Positions 12,701 to 24,764 are shown, numbered from the stretch's first letter. The stretch: 64,000 nucleotides of DNA from Sistotremastrum niveocremeum HHB9708 (GCA_001630475.1 KV419411.1:468010-532009); one strand, 5' to 3'. Program-made: numbers and translations. Notes: generated by a model not told the origin, from the letters alone.

Positions 12701-12806
12701 GCTTGACATCTTTGGCCTTGACGACCTTGTGGCAGCGTTGACACTCCACAGAGACATCTTGAGGGTCGGTCATGTCGGTGACATCGAGGACGGAGGGTGC
12801 TGACAT
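9794..12806 (-). CDS. Alpha-type (atypical) protein kinase
   Basis: Exons 12806..12506, 12451..12404, 12343..11943, 11889..11557, 11499..10926, 10865..10155, 10095..10053 and 9992..9794 give 869 aa. Alpha-kinases (eEF2 kinase and myosin heavy chain kinase family) phosphorylate Ser/Thr and are unrelated in sequence to ordinary kinases. The N-terminus has two Cys pairs (CQRCHKVVK, CLDC), a Pro/Tyr-rich middle and a low-complexity Ser/Pro linker. The catalytic domain lies in the last third: VAVKRFHARQF (likely ATP-binding lysine), FILEEVIDT, FVKYINNG, HITFNKTKGLLYVSDLQG spliced to AGDLLTDAQVMTN. It closes with HRCNRWCRWYGL, the C-terminal zinc-binding Cys motif of the family. Mushroom genomes often hold expanded alpha-kinase sets. 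The substrate is not predictable. The first two introns are multiples of three, so retention would not break the frame by length alone. Confidence 0.85.
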
Positions 12807-13600
12807 GACGGAGTGATGGATGTACTGGGGCAGTTGCAAGTTGGATGGCGATGTAGTGAATGTGGTGAAGGAAATGGGGGGAAATTTGGGGGCGAGTGGG
12901 TCGAGGGAGGTCGATATGTGTTATGCGATGAAGGACATGGCACAAAATTTTCTCCAAGTTTGATGTGGCAGAGATGCTCAAGGAGATGCTCATTCGTTGT
13001 GGGTGGCCTGCAAATCATCGGCATAAGCGAGGACCGGGGACAGAAACGGGCTCATTTGGGGATGGCAACGGGTGGCAAAGGATTGTCAAACAAGTCGATT
13101 TCATGCGGAACGAGGTGAAGCCTGAATAATGGCCGTTGATTGAGATCGATTGAGCTCGAGCCTTGAAGGGACACGTTGTTCGGTTACACTAGCCGAGCTC
13201 CCGGAGAATGCCGGTCGTGCCAGCCTGAGCCTTGAAGCCACCTCTAGATCTGCTCGCCACGATTAATGTATTACCGGAGCAAATCTGATTTGGAATCTCA
13301 TTTCGATCCAAAATTCGCAGAGACCGTGAGTCATCTTGAACAATTGCATCTTGATCTCGTGAATATTGATGTCTCAGAGGACGCGTCATGGGTTGGCCTA
13401 AAATGGCAGAAAGACAGTCCAGGTACCTTTGGACCAGACAACGACTGTGTGGCTTGTTGGTCGACAAAGCAATAGGAGGGACAATAGGATGACGGCGCAC
13501 CGCAAAGGATTGTGCTCGTACTGGATTTGTCCAAGTCCCTCCAAGTCTATCTGTCCCAACTGTATCAACCATCGCTCTCAGGCCATACGCGCTCAAATCC
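12807..13600. other. Intergenic region, no gene seen
   Basis: It contains the divergent upstream regions of the alpha-kinase and the integrase gene. No motif or repeat stands out. Confidence 0.4.
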
Positions 13601-15452
13601 ATGCCTCGTGAGCCCAATGAGCCCCGGAGACGTCAGCCGAATCAACACAAACCTCGACGTGAGTGTTATGCGTACTTCGTGTATGAGGACTAATTCAAGT
13701 TATCCTACAGCGAGCGACGCGCTCATGGAACTGATACTGCCGGATATTCTGGAGAGTCATCGATTGAATATACCTGATACTGAAGCCCGGCGTGATCTCC
13801 TTGAGGACTTTCCAGAGCTTGAGAACTGTGCTTTCAGGTGAGTTGGCACTTGGATTTCGAAGTCCCAACCCATCGTGGACCTCCCCTTGCGTAGCATCTT
13901 CACTTTCCGGAAAATCAAGAAAGACCTGGACTTGATTGGGACCCGGGGGCAAGCACATACTGTGGAAAGTATCGATGCGGCTATCAGCCGCATACGGCGA
14001 CACTTTCCAGATATCGGTTTTCGTGATCTGAAGAGGCACCTCAATCTCGACGAAGCCATGAAGGTACCCATGTGAGTGACCAGCTTTCCGACATATATTC
14101 TTCCAATCTGGATGGGATTAGGCGAGTGATCAAGGAGTGGTGTCGAGCGGTTGAGCCGGGTCGGATCGCTCAGAGAAAGAACAATCGCCTGAAGCGGCGC
14201 AGGTTCTGGTGTGCTGGTGTCCATGACTTATGGTGCGTCGATCAGAACGACAAGTTCATGAGATATGGACTCCGACTGCACGTCGGCGTTGACCCATTCT
14301 CTGGCTACATACTGTGGCTGAGAGTGTGGTGGACGAACAAGAATCCAATCTTGATTGCGAGATACTTCTTCGATGCGGTGGCCGAACATGGAGGTGTGTC
14401 AGCTTTCCTAGGATGTTATTCAATATTCGGGAGCTGACGATTTCGACCATGCAGTCATACCAATGATCACGCAAAGTGACCCGGGCACGGAAAACTATGG
14501 CATCGCCAAAGCTCAGACTCTCATGCGACATACTCTCGACCCGACTCTCGAAGGTACACTCCAGCATCGGTTCATGCGAGATCATCAGAATGTCAAGCCC
14601 GAAATTGTTTGGTCTCAAATGTCCCGCCGGTTTACTCAGGGCATGAAGAACACTCTTGATATCGGTCACAACGGTCAATTATACCAAAACATGGATGTGT
14701 CGCAACAGTAAGTTTCCTATGTCTGTCATTCCACGGTTCTGAAGTTCCTTGTAGGATGATGTATCGTTGGCTGGTATTCCCTCTCATGCAGGCCGAACTA
14801 GATCAGTGGCGCATGCTCATCAATGACTCCAAGAAAGAGCCCAACAAGAAGAGTCTCCTCCCCCAAGGTATTCCGTCACGAATCTTTCGGAAACCACAAA
14901 AGTATAATGGTTTGAACTTCGGCGTACGTGCGCTTTTCGATTCCAATAGTCCCTTAATCTGATGTTCCCCAGATTAATGTCGATGACGAGACCTATCAAA
15001 TGGCCGTCAACCAAATCTCTCCTCCTGAGGACCCGGTTTTCCAATGTGTCCCCCCTGCTTTTGCTGCTAAGGCCGTGGAGTTGGCGACGACGTTGCCACC
15101 AGGCTCGTTCCCAGTCCATCGCGAGAATGTTTGGGAGACTTTTGCGGCCATGATGGACGCCTACACCCACTGGCAAGCCCGTGCCCCTGCGGACCAGACG
15201 CTTGGAATGCGGACAGCGCTCAATGAACGACGCGCCTTTGAGGACGCTCAAGTGGAGGTGCCTTTGGATCCCGAATTGATGCCCGCTTGGGGTCGGCAAA
15301 TCATGGATCTTCGAGATGGTCTTCCCTACCTCGATGAAGACGGTCGTGCCGTCTTTCTCAGAGAAATTGAGCCTCCGTTACCTCAATCTCTGTACGTGCA
15401 GCCAGACTTACAGCTCTCTGCGGGAGCGTGGGAGGAGTTTGTTGACGAGTGA
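13601..15452 (+). mobile_element. Stand-alone integrase-core gene, apparently whole
   Basis: The gene looks intact: ATG at 13601, six short introns (about 47-61 nt) with normal GT-AG borders, and a stop at 15450-15452, for 511 aa. An alpha-helical N-terminal part precedes a retroviral-type integrase core (rve superfamily). The core has WCVDQNDKF (first catalytic Asp near residue 161), ITQSDPGTEN (second Asp near 220) and VKPEIVWSQ (likely Glu near 261). The motif set with WCVDQND, GVDPFSGYILWL and TNKNP is characteristic of an intron-bearing integrase family found as dispersed single genes in Agaricomycetes. No LTR, polymerase or capsid gene is attached. It may be a cut-and-paste element's integrase or a domesticated copy. 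Broken relatives lie just downstream. Confidence 0.75.
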
Positions 15453-15571
15453 TACTTCATCGTTGGACTTGTGTTTTGTTCAATAAGTTGAAACTGCTCT
15501 GGTAATAGCTTGCCTAATGAAATACATAACAAACGCACTAGTATATTCGATCCAAAGCATGGTCGACTCCC

Positions 15572-15621
15572 GTATGTAAACTTGTATTCGCGTCTCGTGT
15601 CTAGAATACAAGTTTACATAC
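15572..15621. repeat. Perfect 18-bp inverted repeat (hairpin) 3' of the integrase gene
   Basis: GTATGTAAACTTGTATTC at 15572..15589 is perfectly repeated in inverse at 15604..15621, separated by a 14-base loop. It starts 120 bp past the integrase stop. It could be part of an element end, or a small hairpin affecting 3'-end formation. Confidence 0.7.
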
Positions 15622-15879
15622 CATTCCTGTGATGCATTCTCAGAGCCTCATTCATTGACGTCACTGAATATGCACGGCAATTCATCATCCTGTCATATTG
15701 AAGCCCTTTTGCACCACCGATTGTCGTCTAGGCCACGCACCTTTCCGCCGATTTGAATCCAATCTCGTTTCAAGACAATAGCCTGCAAATAAGCGCCCGC
15801 ACCCCTCCTCTTTCCCCACTACCGACTCTGAGCCACCCTCAATCTCTGCAACGCGTTCGCCACATAAATGCATCCTTTA

Positions 15880-17140
15880 TCAAGGCCTTGTCGCCGTTCT
15901 GCCTTTCCCAAGCAACATGCCAAGCCTCCGACACTCCAGACCACAGGCGATTGAGGCGCTTTATCGCACTATCGTCAGACACCCTCTTGACCGTTCACTC
16001 GCCCTGATGCACCATGTTCGTAGTGAAGAGAGAGTTCTAGACTTCACACTGTGAGTCATCCGCCATCAACAGTCCTTCACACCTTCAGTCATCTCAATGG
16101 CATGCAGCGAAGAGATAGACTACGTCCTCGCACGTATCCGTCGTAACCTATCCCGGCTCACACGTCAAAATCCCGTCCCACCCGTGCACCAACCTGCCCA
16201 GAATGTGAATCAACGGTGGATCTCTGACATTACACTGCTGTCCCACCGGCATCACCTCTCCCTTTCCTACGGTCTGGACGAGTTTTCTGGGAGGATTCTG
16301 TGGCATGACGTGCATGTGAACTGGGATTACGATACCCCTGCACGCTCAATGTTGGAATACATTGCAGGAATGGGCAGTAAGTCTATTCTCTGAACTCCTC
16401 TTAACCTTCAAAGATCTCACTCGATCCCGACATCAGTGGCCCCTTTGGAATATCACTGTACCTCCGATCCCAGCCTCGCCATCAACGCACTTGCATTCCA
16501 CTCTGTTCAGCAGCATTTTCCCGCTGACGTTCGTCCTCTGGCCCAATTTCACTGGATCCCACCCTTCCATAATCCTCGCCATGAAAATACTCACTCACAT
16601 CTCCGCCACGCTCTTTTGGAGCCCATTCGTGAGGATCTAGACACCACCCCCATCATCCAACTTCATCCGGCATTTGAGAGTCTTCCGGACGACCTCAACG
16701 CTCATGATGGATCGCGTTATGGGTAAGTGCACCTACTCCGCATCCGTCAGTCCTCATCCACTTACATTTCCTCAGCGATGTTCTATTGGGATATCTAAGT
16801 GCACATGCCCAAGCCCAAGTCTCTGCCCGAGTCCGTGAGTGGAATTGTCAGCTCCCTCCTGCCTCAGCACTGCCCTTCCCCGTCGCTCCTCCGACGGTCA
16901 TTTTCGACCAACCACACCGCTTCGGAATCATGAACGGAGGCGTACGTGATCATCGCTTCCTTAAGCCCCACTATACCAATTAAATTCCCGCTTTTCAGGT
17001 GGATGTTAATCGAGACAACATCCGCAACCTTCTGCCGCGTCAACATCTTACTCACCCAAGCCAGGCCATGCTCCTGAAGCGTGTTCAAACACGAGCTCAG
17101 ACCTGGTGCGATCGCCATCGTGTCCCGTGGCCTAGATGAG
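15880..17140 (+). pseudogene. Fossil copy of the integrase-core gene (copy 2)
   Basis: Same orientation and family as the whole copy at 13601. It shows the same order of blocks: a linker with paired prolines, WISDITLL at the first catalytic Asp region, LDEFSGRILW, CTSDPSLA at the second Asp region, and a C-terminal part containing IFDQPHRFGIMNGG. The catalytic surroundings have drifted far from the whole copy, so it is an old duplicate. It looks broken in a few places. No terminal repeats were seen. Confidence 0.55.
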
Positions 17141-17689
17141 AACTTGAAGGAAACCAAATTCACCTCACGGCCAGACTACGATGGAACACTTCGACGTTGG
17201 TGTCTTTGTCCCATGTCCTTTTCCAAATCAGGTAGTACGCGATAATCTTCCCATTCCATTTCTTGAATATCTCTTTGAACCCCAAAATGCAATACCAATT
17301 ACTCCATGCTGCTTCCAAAATTATGTTCTTTGTATGTCGCGATCGAAAAATCAACGTATCATACTATAACTTCGATATAACTTCGAGAACTCAGGAGAAT
17401 CGACGAGATGTAATCCCTGATCCGCTCTCCCACGCCCCAACTTGATCCGGCTGATGCACTGTAAGCCACAGTCCTTCATCGTTGTCTCTCCAGGAGCCAC
17501 AGGCCCACCATCCATGCCACCTTACCCTTCGAGCACAATGGCTCTTCAATCTTTCCGTGTGGAAACAGTTCCTTAGCCGCCTCGCACTCTGCCACAATCC
17601 CAACCACGCCTTTTTGCCAATATAAACCGTCACTCATCACCCCTCGTCTTCCCAACCCTCCCTCGCTCGCCAATACCCAAGATCACTCA

Positions 17690-18300
17690 TCGTCCCAGAG
17701 CATTCAGAGCATCCATGAACATGAGTACTCCACGCCTCACCCTCCCCGACACCCATTTCACCCAAAATGTTGCGACGACTCCCCGCCTCCCGCTCATCCA
17801 TGTCCAGGAAATATTGCAAGCTAACTATGGCATAGCTGTGTCCATGTAAGCATCTCCCTCTCCTACTTTATGACGACGCACTCATCCTCTTTCTTCGTCA
17901 TCAATAGCGCTGACCTCGCACGGCTCGTTACCTATGCCATCCGCGTCCAATTACAGCCAAACCCTCGCCTCCAGGCTCCTCGCACCCCCCCTCTATACCT
18001 ACCGAGATACGAGATCAGTATGGTGAACGACTTGTGGTGGATGGACCAAAACGACAAATACGCGTCCTTCCCATTTCGAAACCGGACTCCTCTCCAACGT
18101 CTCGAGCACACCGCATACTTGCTCTTGCTCACCCGGATACAGCACGTTGCGCGTCTCTCCAGGACCATGCAAGCTGAACAACTCCTCCCTTTACTTGAAT
18201 CTTCGTGATAGATAGTTCAATCAACGCTGTCCACTTTCCACCCCTATTCAAGTTAGAACTCTACTCATAGCATATTTGAGTGCACACGCCAATACAGTAC
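17690..18300 (+). pseudogene. Fossil copy of the integrase-core gene (copy 3, partial)
   Basis: The segment carries an N-terminal-like stretch and the block ISMVNDLWWMDQNDKY, which matches HDLWCVDQNDKF of the whole copy. After that the similarity fades. It is broken, with several interruptions, and truncated. The bases around 20.1-20.7 kb may be the far end of the same copy, separated from it by drift and by the MITE at 19404. Confidence 0.45.
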
Positions 18301-19395
18301 CACCTTTGACCCGATCAGTTTTGCCACGCAATGAACTATCTACCTCTCTGTCCAATCTGAGCACACACTGTTGTAGAATGCGACAATGTCGAGCAATCGA
18401 TTCTCCCTCACACGACCACCCGCTCGCCTGTTACCGACCTCTACATCTGTCTCTACATCTGTCTCTCCATCTATAGCGAGCCTCGGACTAACTATGAACA
18501 GCATGAACTGATTTTGAGCTCTCCCTAGGCAACTCATCCAGTGAGAGCCCCCTGAAGTCGCTTCGGAAAGCTTAATCAGAAGAGCGCTCACATCGATTGG
18601 ACTGAGTGATCCGAGTCATACCCACCAACCTCAATTCTCTGGGCCATTTGCTCTCCCCTTCGTCGATAATGTAGCGTCAGATATCAACGCTGAGTATTTT
18701 TGGAATCTCATGTATTATTCGCTGCCATATCTGATGTGTATTTGAGTCATCTACGAACGCGCCTCGAAACTGCCTAGTCAAAGCAAGGTACGCAAGCCTC
18801 ACGCTAACGTCACCACGGGCGCCTATTTTCGACGTGATCACGTTCATTTTACCATCATCTGCTATACGACGCCAATTTGCTTCTCCCTCATCTCATCCAC
18901 CAATGCCAGCTCTCTTACTCAGTGATTGCGCTCGATAATCACCCTCTGGAACATCAAGCTAGCCTCGTCTCGACAGGAATGCCAGCGTTTCGACTTCGCC
19001 AGTGTCGGCTTCAGCGGAAACACGCTTGTAAAACGAGGCTGGCCGAGAGGAATTAGGAGAGAAGTCGAGGACGGGGTTTGAGTTGTCAAGGAGTCTGAGC
19101 GATTGGATAGGAATACGGCATGAGGCATGAGGCAAAGGAAAATGGCACGACCCATCGTACGCTCGATCGAGTCTCAAATTCCACTCGAATTTCGTATACC
19201 AAGCAAGCTATTGAGCTATGTAGCATATCACAACTTTGATCCCCTCTGCACGCTACCTACACGTCTCCCAATCCATATAACGTGTACGCTTCATCCTCGT
19301 TCCTCGCTTGATCCCTACATCTTGCTTTCCTGGACTCAACCGGTCTACGTTCCCCTCCTCTCGACTCTAGTCTCATTCCATTCGACTAAGGGTCC
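18301..19395. other. Decayed spacer, probably remains of the integrase copies
   Basis: Pyrimidine-rich on the + strand like the integrase fossils, but without any block I can align. No host gene is supported. Confidence 0.3.
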
Positions 19396-19403
19396 TTACA
19401 CAT

Positions 19404-19919
19404 TAGAGTTTGAAAGTCCGGTTGCGACTGGACTTTTTCACTTTTTGCCCGTGACTGGTAACTGCCGGTCCGGTTGCCTGTCAAAATTTTGCATGACTGG
19501 CAACTGCAACCGGTTGCAGGGTCCAGCAACCAGTCACAAAAAGACCAGTTGCCTGACCAGTCATGGCCAGCAACTGAGGTCACAACTGGTGTAAACCAGT
19601 ATTTTAATCAATTATATATTGTTTTTGAGTCTTATTAGTGGCAATATAGTGTCTATTATCACATAGGAACACTATATTGTACCATATTTGATGAATACAT
19701 GACCATAAATGGTCACTTGACACCCAAAATACCTTTGGTGTACCCTTTCCCAGGGCCCTTAAGGGTCCTCAGTTGCGACCACGGTTGCGACTGGTCATGA
19801 CTGCAGTTGCCAGTTGCCTGAATTTCAGAAATCCAGATGACCGGCAACTGCAGTCCAGTCACGACCTCACCACGACCTGCGGTTGCCTGCAGTCACATGG
19901 ACTGGACTTTCAAACACTA
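19404..19919 (+). mobile_element. hAT-type MITE, family A, copy 1 (516 bp)
   Basis: The element begins TAGAGTTTGAAAG and ends CTTTCAAACACTA, a 13-bp terminal inverted repeat with one mismatch. It is flanked by a perfect 8-bp target-site duplication, TTACACAT (19396..19403 and 19920..19927). An 8-bp duplication with TAG...CTA ends is the signature of hAT transposons. The interior is non-coding: an AT-rich centre flanked by many copies of the short words AACTGG, CAACTG and CCAGTC, which look like subterminal transposase-binding repeats. A second 516-bp copy lies inverted at 40921..41436. Confidence 0.9.
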
Positions 19920-20139
19920 TTACACATACTACAGCAGACATGGGATATTCCGCCCGAATGGACTGAATTAATCATCCATTGTACCTTGTTCACCATCAAT
20001 GTCTCAATCACTCCACTCTTTGCGCCACCATTGCTTTTCGATCGCGGGAACCTAAGCAACACCTCCAGCCGCTGCACAAGATCGACTAATCCGACTCTAT
20101 CCTTCACCTAACGCCATGCTTCTTTCTCTCATTGGGCCA

Positions 20140-20700
20140 TCTTATCTTGACCGCAGCTCCTCAGCCCTCGCCAGTCATCAGAAGTCCCGCCTCTTTGAAA
20201 GGGACTCGAACAATCTGGATGTTGCGCAAAGCAGAGACATTGAACGTCTTAATAGAGAGGTCTGGTACGAGGTTGAGTGAGTCTCCGTCCCGAATGCCTG
20301 GCTAACACTCCTTGATATATGGTGGTTCCGAGTGCCAGTTCCTGAGGACTCGGCCTGGGAAGCCCAGTCATTCCACCTGTCTCACGCCTCTTACGCTCAG
20401 TCCATGCCGCTTTCCAAATCAACATAAAATGGGAGACATGTACGACCTGCTCCAATCATTGATATCTTCTCCCAACAATCTCTTGCAATGCTCAACGCCA
20501 AGAGACGTGCTCCGGGTGCCGTCTACTCCAGCTGTACCTAGGCAAGTACAATCCTGGACTCCATATCTCACTTTGAACATGATTAAATACTCTATACAGC
20601 ATATATTAAGGAACGTCTCTTCTTTCTCTACGCCCCCGCTTGTGGCACAGTACACTTATTTGGAATTACCATCCGAATACATCTTTGCGCTGTAGTCCGC
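20140..20700 (+). pseudogene. Possible distal fragment of an integrase-core fossil
   Basis: A weak resemblance to the C-terminal part of the whole integrase (a block ending IERLNREVWYEV against HRENVWETF). It is broken. The assignment rests mainly on strand, position and base composition. Confidence 0.25.
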
Positions 20701-20759
20701 GGTGAGTCCTGCGCATCCTGACTTTCCATACATCTCCTGCTTCGTCTCGAGGTTTTTAA

Positions 20760-22290
20760 GGGGTCAAAGTTCAAGTGGGTATTCGCCGATCGGTCTCTGC
20801 GAAGTCCAAATCAGTGTTTCCTTTGGATCATCGCATCGAGAGCGAAAACCGATCTGCGACATCGTTGCCAATCAGAAACCGCAATGACATTCCTTTGACC
20901 ACACAAGCTTCGACGGTGAACGTAACCGGTCCTTCGTCACCTGGGCCCCAAAGCGGAATACTCGTGAATCCGCAGACTTGAGATTGGCCAGTCACTTCGA
21001 CCAGGTTGATCTTACGGCCTTGTTTCCTCTTTGGTGAGCTTGCGATTCTTGATGTGACCCTTTCTGATCAGTGTGATGTTCACTCCATAATCTGTCATAC
21101 ATGCGGTCTTGTTTTCACCGTAGTCCATCAAATGTCCGTCCGCTTACCCGCTCTTTCGTCCTGACTTTGGAGTCTTCGCACCCAGAAAAGAGGACCCAGG
21201 CGGTCAGCACTGAAGCGCTCGGAGGCCAATAACATTAAGAAAAGGGTATGAATGATGGATCCTGAACTCCGTGTGTTGTACCGTCGCCATAGCATCTGAA
21301 TGAATATCTTCAAAGTTTTCTGGGTTTTCTGACCTCAATCCCCCCTGTGCAGACAGAACTCGCCTCGAGAGGTCCCCACGGGTGAGATCTACATTTCGAG
21401 ACACTCTAGAAAATGGTTTTGAAAAACGTCTTCATCCTCGGAGACCACTTCGTAGTCAGATACCTCAAATCGTGAGACGCTACATCCATGACATCATCGT
21501 CCGATGCGTCCTCGTAATAAAGACTCGTAATGGAGATCGTCATACTCGTCCTGAGCTCCTTCGTGATTCCCATCGGTCGTAGCCGCGTTTACTCTCGCGT
21601 GAAGACCTCCTGGGCCGAGGGCACTCGTGCAGTCATTATCCCAATGCTTGGGATTCCGCAGTCTCGACACGGACGATCAAGATTGACAGTTCCACTTGGT
21701 GTCGGATTCTCAGCCCGGGTTGCTGGAGGAGTTCGATTTGCCAGTGGGCAAGGTTGAGTTGCTGGACTACCGGTGTGTGTTGTATGGTCCGATCGTTAGT
21801 CAGATACTTTCTGATCTCAGATTCCTCTGTAGCTTGTTGATTCAGCGCGATACTGGCAGAACGATGCGGAGTCGAAGTTGCTGGCACTACGCGACTGAAG
21901 CTTGCCTCTCTCGGCGGTTCTCCTTCTCTCAAGAACTCAGGTATGGAGAACGATTCCGGATATCGACCTGTGTTTGCTAAACCAAGGGGTTGTCCCAACC
22001 TGTTTTCAAGGGCTTCCACGGCGGGATTTCTTCCAAATTGCTGCTGCAGAGCCTGAAACGTTTCATAAGTTGGGGATGGTTGAGGTTGAGCAGAGAGAGA
22101 TGGTGTGTTCAAGTCCGGGTGAGTCGACGACTTTCCCCTGTGAAATTTGTTGACCGATTCTACTCCTCCTGTGCACGTACATCCGCCTTCGGTCTCTCGA
22201 AACGTGTGACATCACCGTTTGTTTCTTCTTCGAACGATCCGGCAAACTGGATGGGCGAGCAGTCGGTCTAAGGGTTGGTTCAGTCACCGC
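20760..22290 (-). mobile_element. Ty3/gypsy-like retrotransposon fossil (gag-protease part)
   Basis: The minus strand carries a Gln/Pro-rich gag-like stretch (beginning MNTPSLSAQPQPSPTYETF). Further on is a retroviral-type aspartic-protease region with the block VTFTVEACVVKGMSLRFLIG followed by NDV, matching the family pattern EAYVV-GM-VPILLG-D. Reverse transcriptase, RNase H, integrase and LTRs were not found next to it, so this is a truncated, broken relic with several interruptions. It lies opposite in strand to the integrase copies and appears to be independent of them. Confidence 0.5.
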
Positions 22291-24698
22291 CTTGACGAAG
22301 ACAGTCGCATCTCTAACAACTGTCTTTCCTTTCTCAGTGCCTCTGCTTCAGCTATTGTGTTCCGTAACCTTAGTCTAGCGCTGCAAATTAGATTCGGTTA
22401 CCTTGCTAGGTGCCACCGACATCAGTCTTCCACCGTCTGAGTTCCTCGCAATCCGCTCATGGTTCTTCATGTCATAATGCACACAACGTAATCTTAGGAA
22501 CCTGGTGACGTTGTTTGTCAAGAATAATGCTTAAGAATACTACCGGAATTTCGAACTCGTTAGCGTCCTATAGCCCTGTATGACTGTGGGTCTCATCTCC
22601 GCAGAATGGAATATCTGGATACTCAACCCCGTTCGCCTAGAGAGGGGGCTGCGCTTCGCCCCGATCTCTTGTAACATATCCAGGCCGCGATCGTAAGCGC
22701 TGCTGTCTATCCAATGGAAATTTTACCTTTCATGCTAAACGGGGTTCCTTCTAGAGACTGCTGGCTATAATCGAACAAACGGTTCCAGGACTGCCTTTGA
22801 ATTTGCGTCGTTTGGCTGTGAGGAGCTTCAGGTGTGTATGTCAATCCATTTCAAGCCAAATCCAGAGCCCTGAGCCTACGACTTTCTAGTTCAGGTATAG
22901 GGGCTCAATCGCGGATAGTTCTCGCCGTGTCGAAACATCCACGTCCAACCACATGGATCGCAGCAAACCCCTCAAATCTTTCAGCATCTGCAATGACAGC
23001 TCTGGGTGCTTTGAGATCGGATACCGTTAAGATGTCGCTTCCGGGATTCAATCATGTGATGTCTCGTATGAGATTCTGAGTCTGAGATATGGCTCTGAAT
23101 CGCTGACATAACTCTTTTTGTATCTTATTTTGCTCCCTAAGAATCACAAATAGCAAGTAGAATGGCCAACAGTTGTGAGCGCGAGTACTGAGTCTCTACC
23201 CTGCATTCTCCCATTCAACACATCCATGACTAACTAGAATGAACTATGCAGAATGAACTACGCTTCAAAGATATTGTTCTTCCACGGCTTTGACAACGGC
23301 TCAAGAACAGAGCGCACATCACAGTCACCCTCGGCGAATGTCTTGGGAAGAGCCCGTATAATAAGGATGGAACGACGCATCGCACTACAGTGCATTGGGG
23401 AACCGATTCCGGCTCTCCTGTCTTCCCGAGATTATCGGATGCTAGTACGGTCTTGATTTCCGCGATGAATCCCTCTGAAATATTCTGCATTTGCTGAACG
23501 ACCTAAAAGCACATCGTCATCGAAAAGCCCGAGTGTCCGGCGCGCGCTCATTTTCACCGTCATCACGGTCATTCTGCAGTACGACCTAATGGCCTCTACA
23601 CATCCAACTATGACTAGACTAGACTCGACCATTCAATGGTGACTCTCACCGCTTGTCTGTTGCCTCAAACCTCTGCTGCCGGTACACCGACATGCTGAGA
23701 CACGGGAAACGATGATATGGCACCACAGTGCTCACGCGATCACGTTGGGATCAACTCAAACAATCTTATTTGATTACGCGCCTCTGCCGAGTATCTGAAT
23801 CTGAGATGCGGATATTTGAAATAGTTTATTGTGGTCACGTCACGCTCGGCACCGGCGGTAAACGTCTACAACCGAGCGGAGTTGGGCACGACGCGAGCTG
23901 CTCACTTAAAACCTTCATAATTGTACGTCTGACCTGCAATGCGGAGGTGTGTGCTATATTTTGGCCTGATGCTCAGTTCACTTCCCTAAACCGTTTTGTT
24001 AGGGTGCAGATGCATTACGGAGATCGGGGTATGTGTCCGTGATTAGCTTTCTAAGTCTCCAGTTGACTATGGGGGAGAGCGTGTTGTGACAATGGCAAAA
24101 AAATGTTGCTCAAGATCAAGTTTGTGTTGATATGCCGCTATTAAATCGATATTTGTTGTGACTCTCTCCTTGCGCACATGTGGCTTCTGGAGTAAGAATC
24201 CAGTTTCACCTAATTCAAGAAACCACGGGTGTTGATGTCTCCAGCGCCGTTGACGGGATTGTCGACCAATTTTGGAGCCGAGTTTCGAACTTCAGCCAAT
24301 ATTAATGGCATCAGTGACAGTGACGGTTGAATTTAATTGCTAATGACCATTTCAAGGTCAACGTCGGAGTTAATAGTCATAATATAGGAGAGAGTTGACC
24401 ATTCATGCATTTGACATCTAACACTTGTTCCAAGACTGGAATATTTAAAATCAACGCAGCTGCCAGCCGGACGAGCTGCCGGGCCGCTAGCCGCTGAGCA
24501 CAATTTTCATGCATTTTATGCCTGTGCCTGTTGGCATACCACTCTGCGCTCATAAATCACAAGCAGTGATTTGGCCCGCCTCTTAATCATTCTCGACGAC
24601 GACCCGGACAGATGATGAACATCACGAGCTGGCCTAATATCATGGACGAGAGGCATTCCACGGGATGACCTGTTGATCGCGCAATCGCAGGTGATCCC
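22291..24698. other. Gene-poor region, no gene supported
   Basis: A minus-strand stretch around 22.83-23.08 kb reads as plausible old coding sequence (containing SDLKAPRAVIADAERFEGFA) but is interrupted and unrecognised. The rest, up to the first oxygenase promoter, shows no motif. The last 400 bases are AT-rich and probably regulatory. Confidence 0.35.
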
Positions 24699-24704
24699 TA
24701 TAAA
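24699..24704 (+). promoter_or_regulatory. TATA box of oxygenase gene 1
   Basis: TATAAA lies 66 bp upstream of the ATG at 24765. The sequence context (CCCTATAAAA) is almost the same as in front of oxygenase gene 2, suggesting a shared core promoter. Confidence 0.6.
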
Positions 24705-24764
24705 ATCCAGAACCCATGACAATCCGGGCGTGCGTATCTAATCGTCTTGCACTATCACAGCGTC

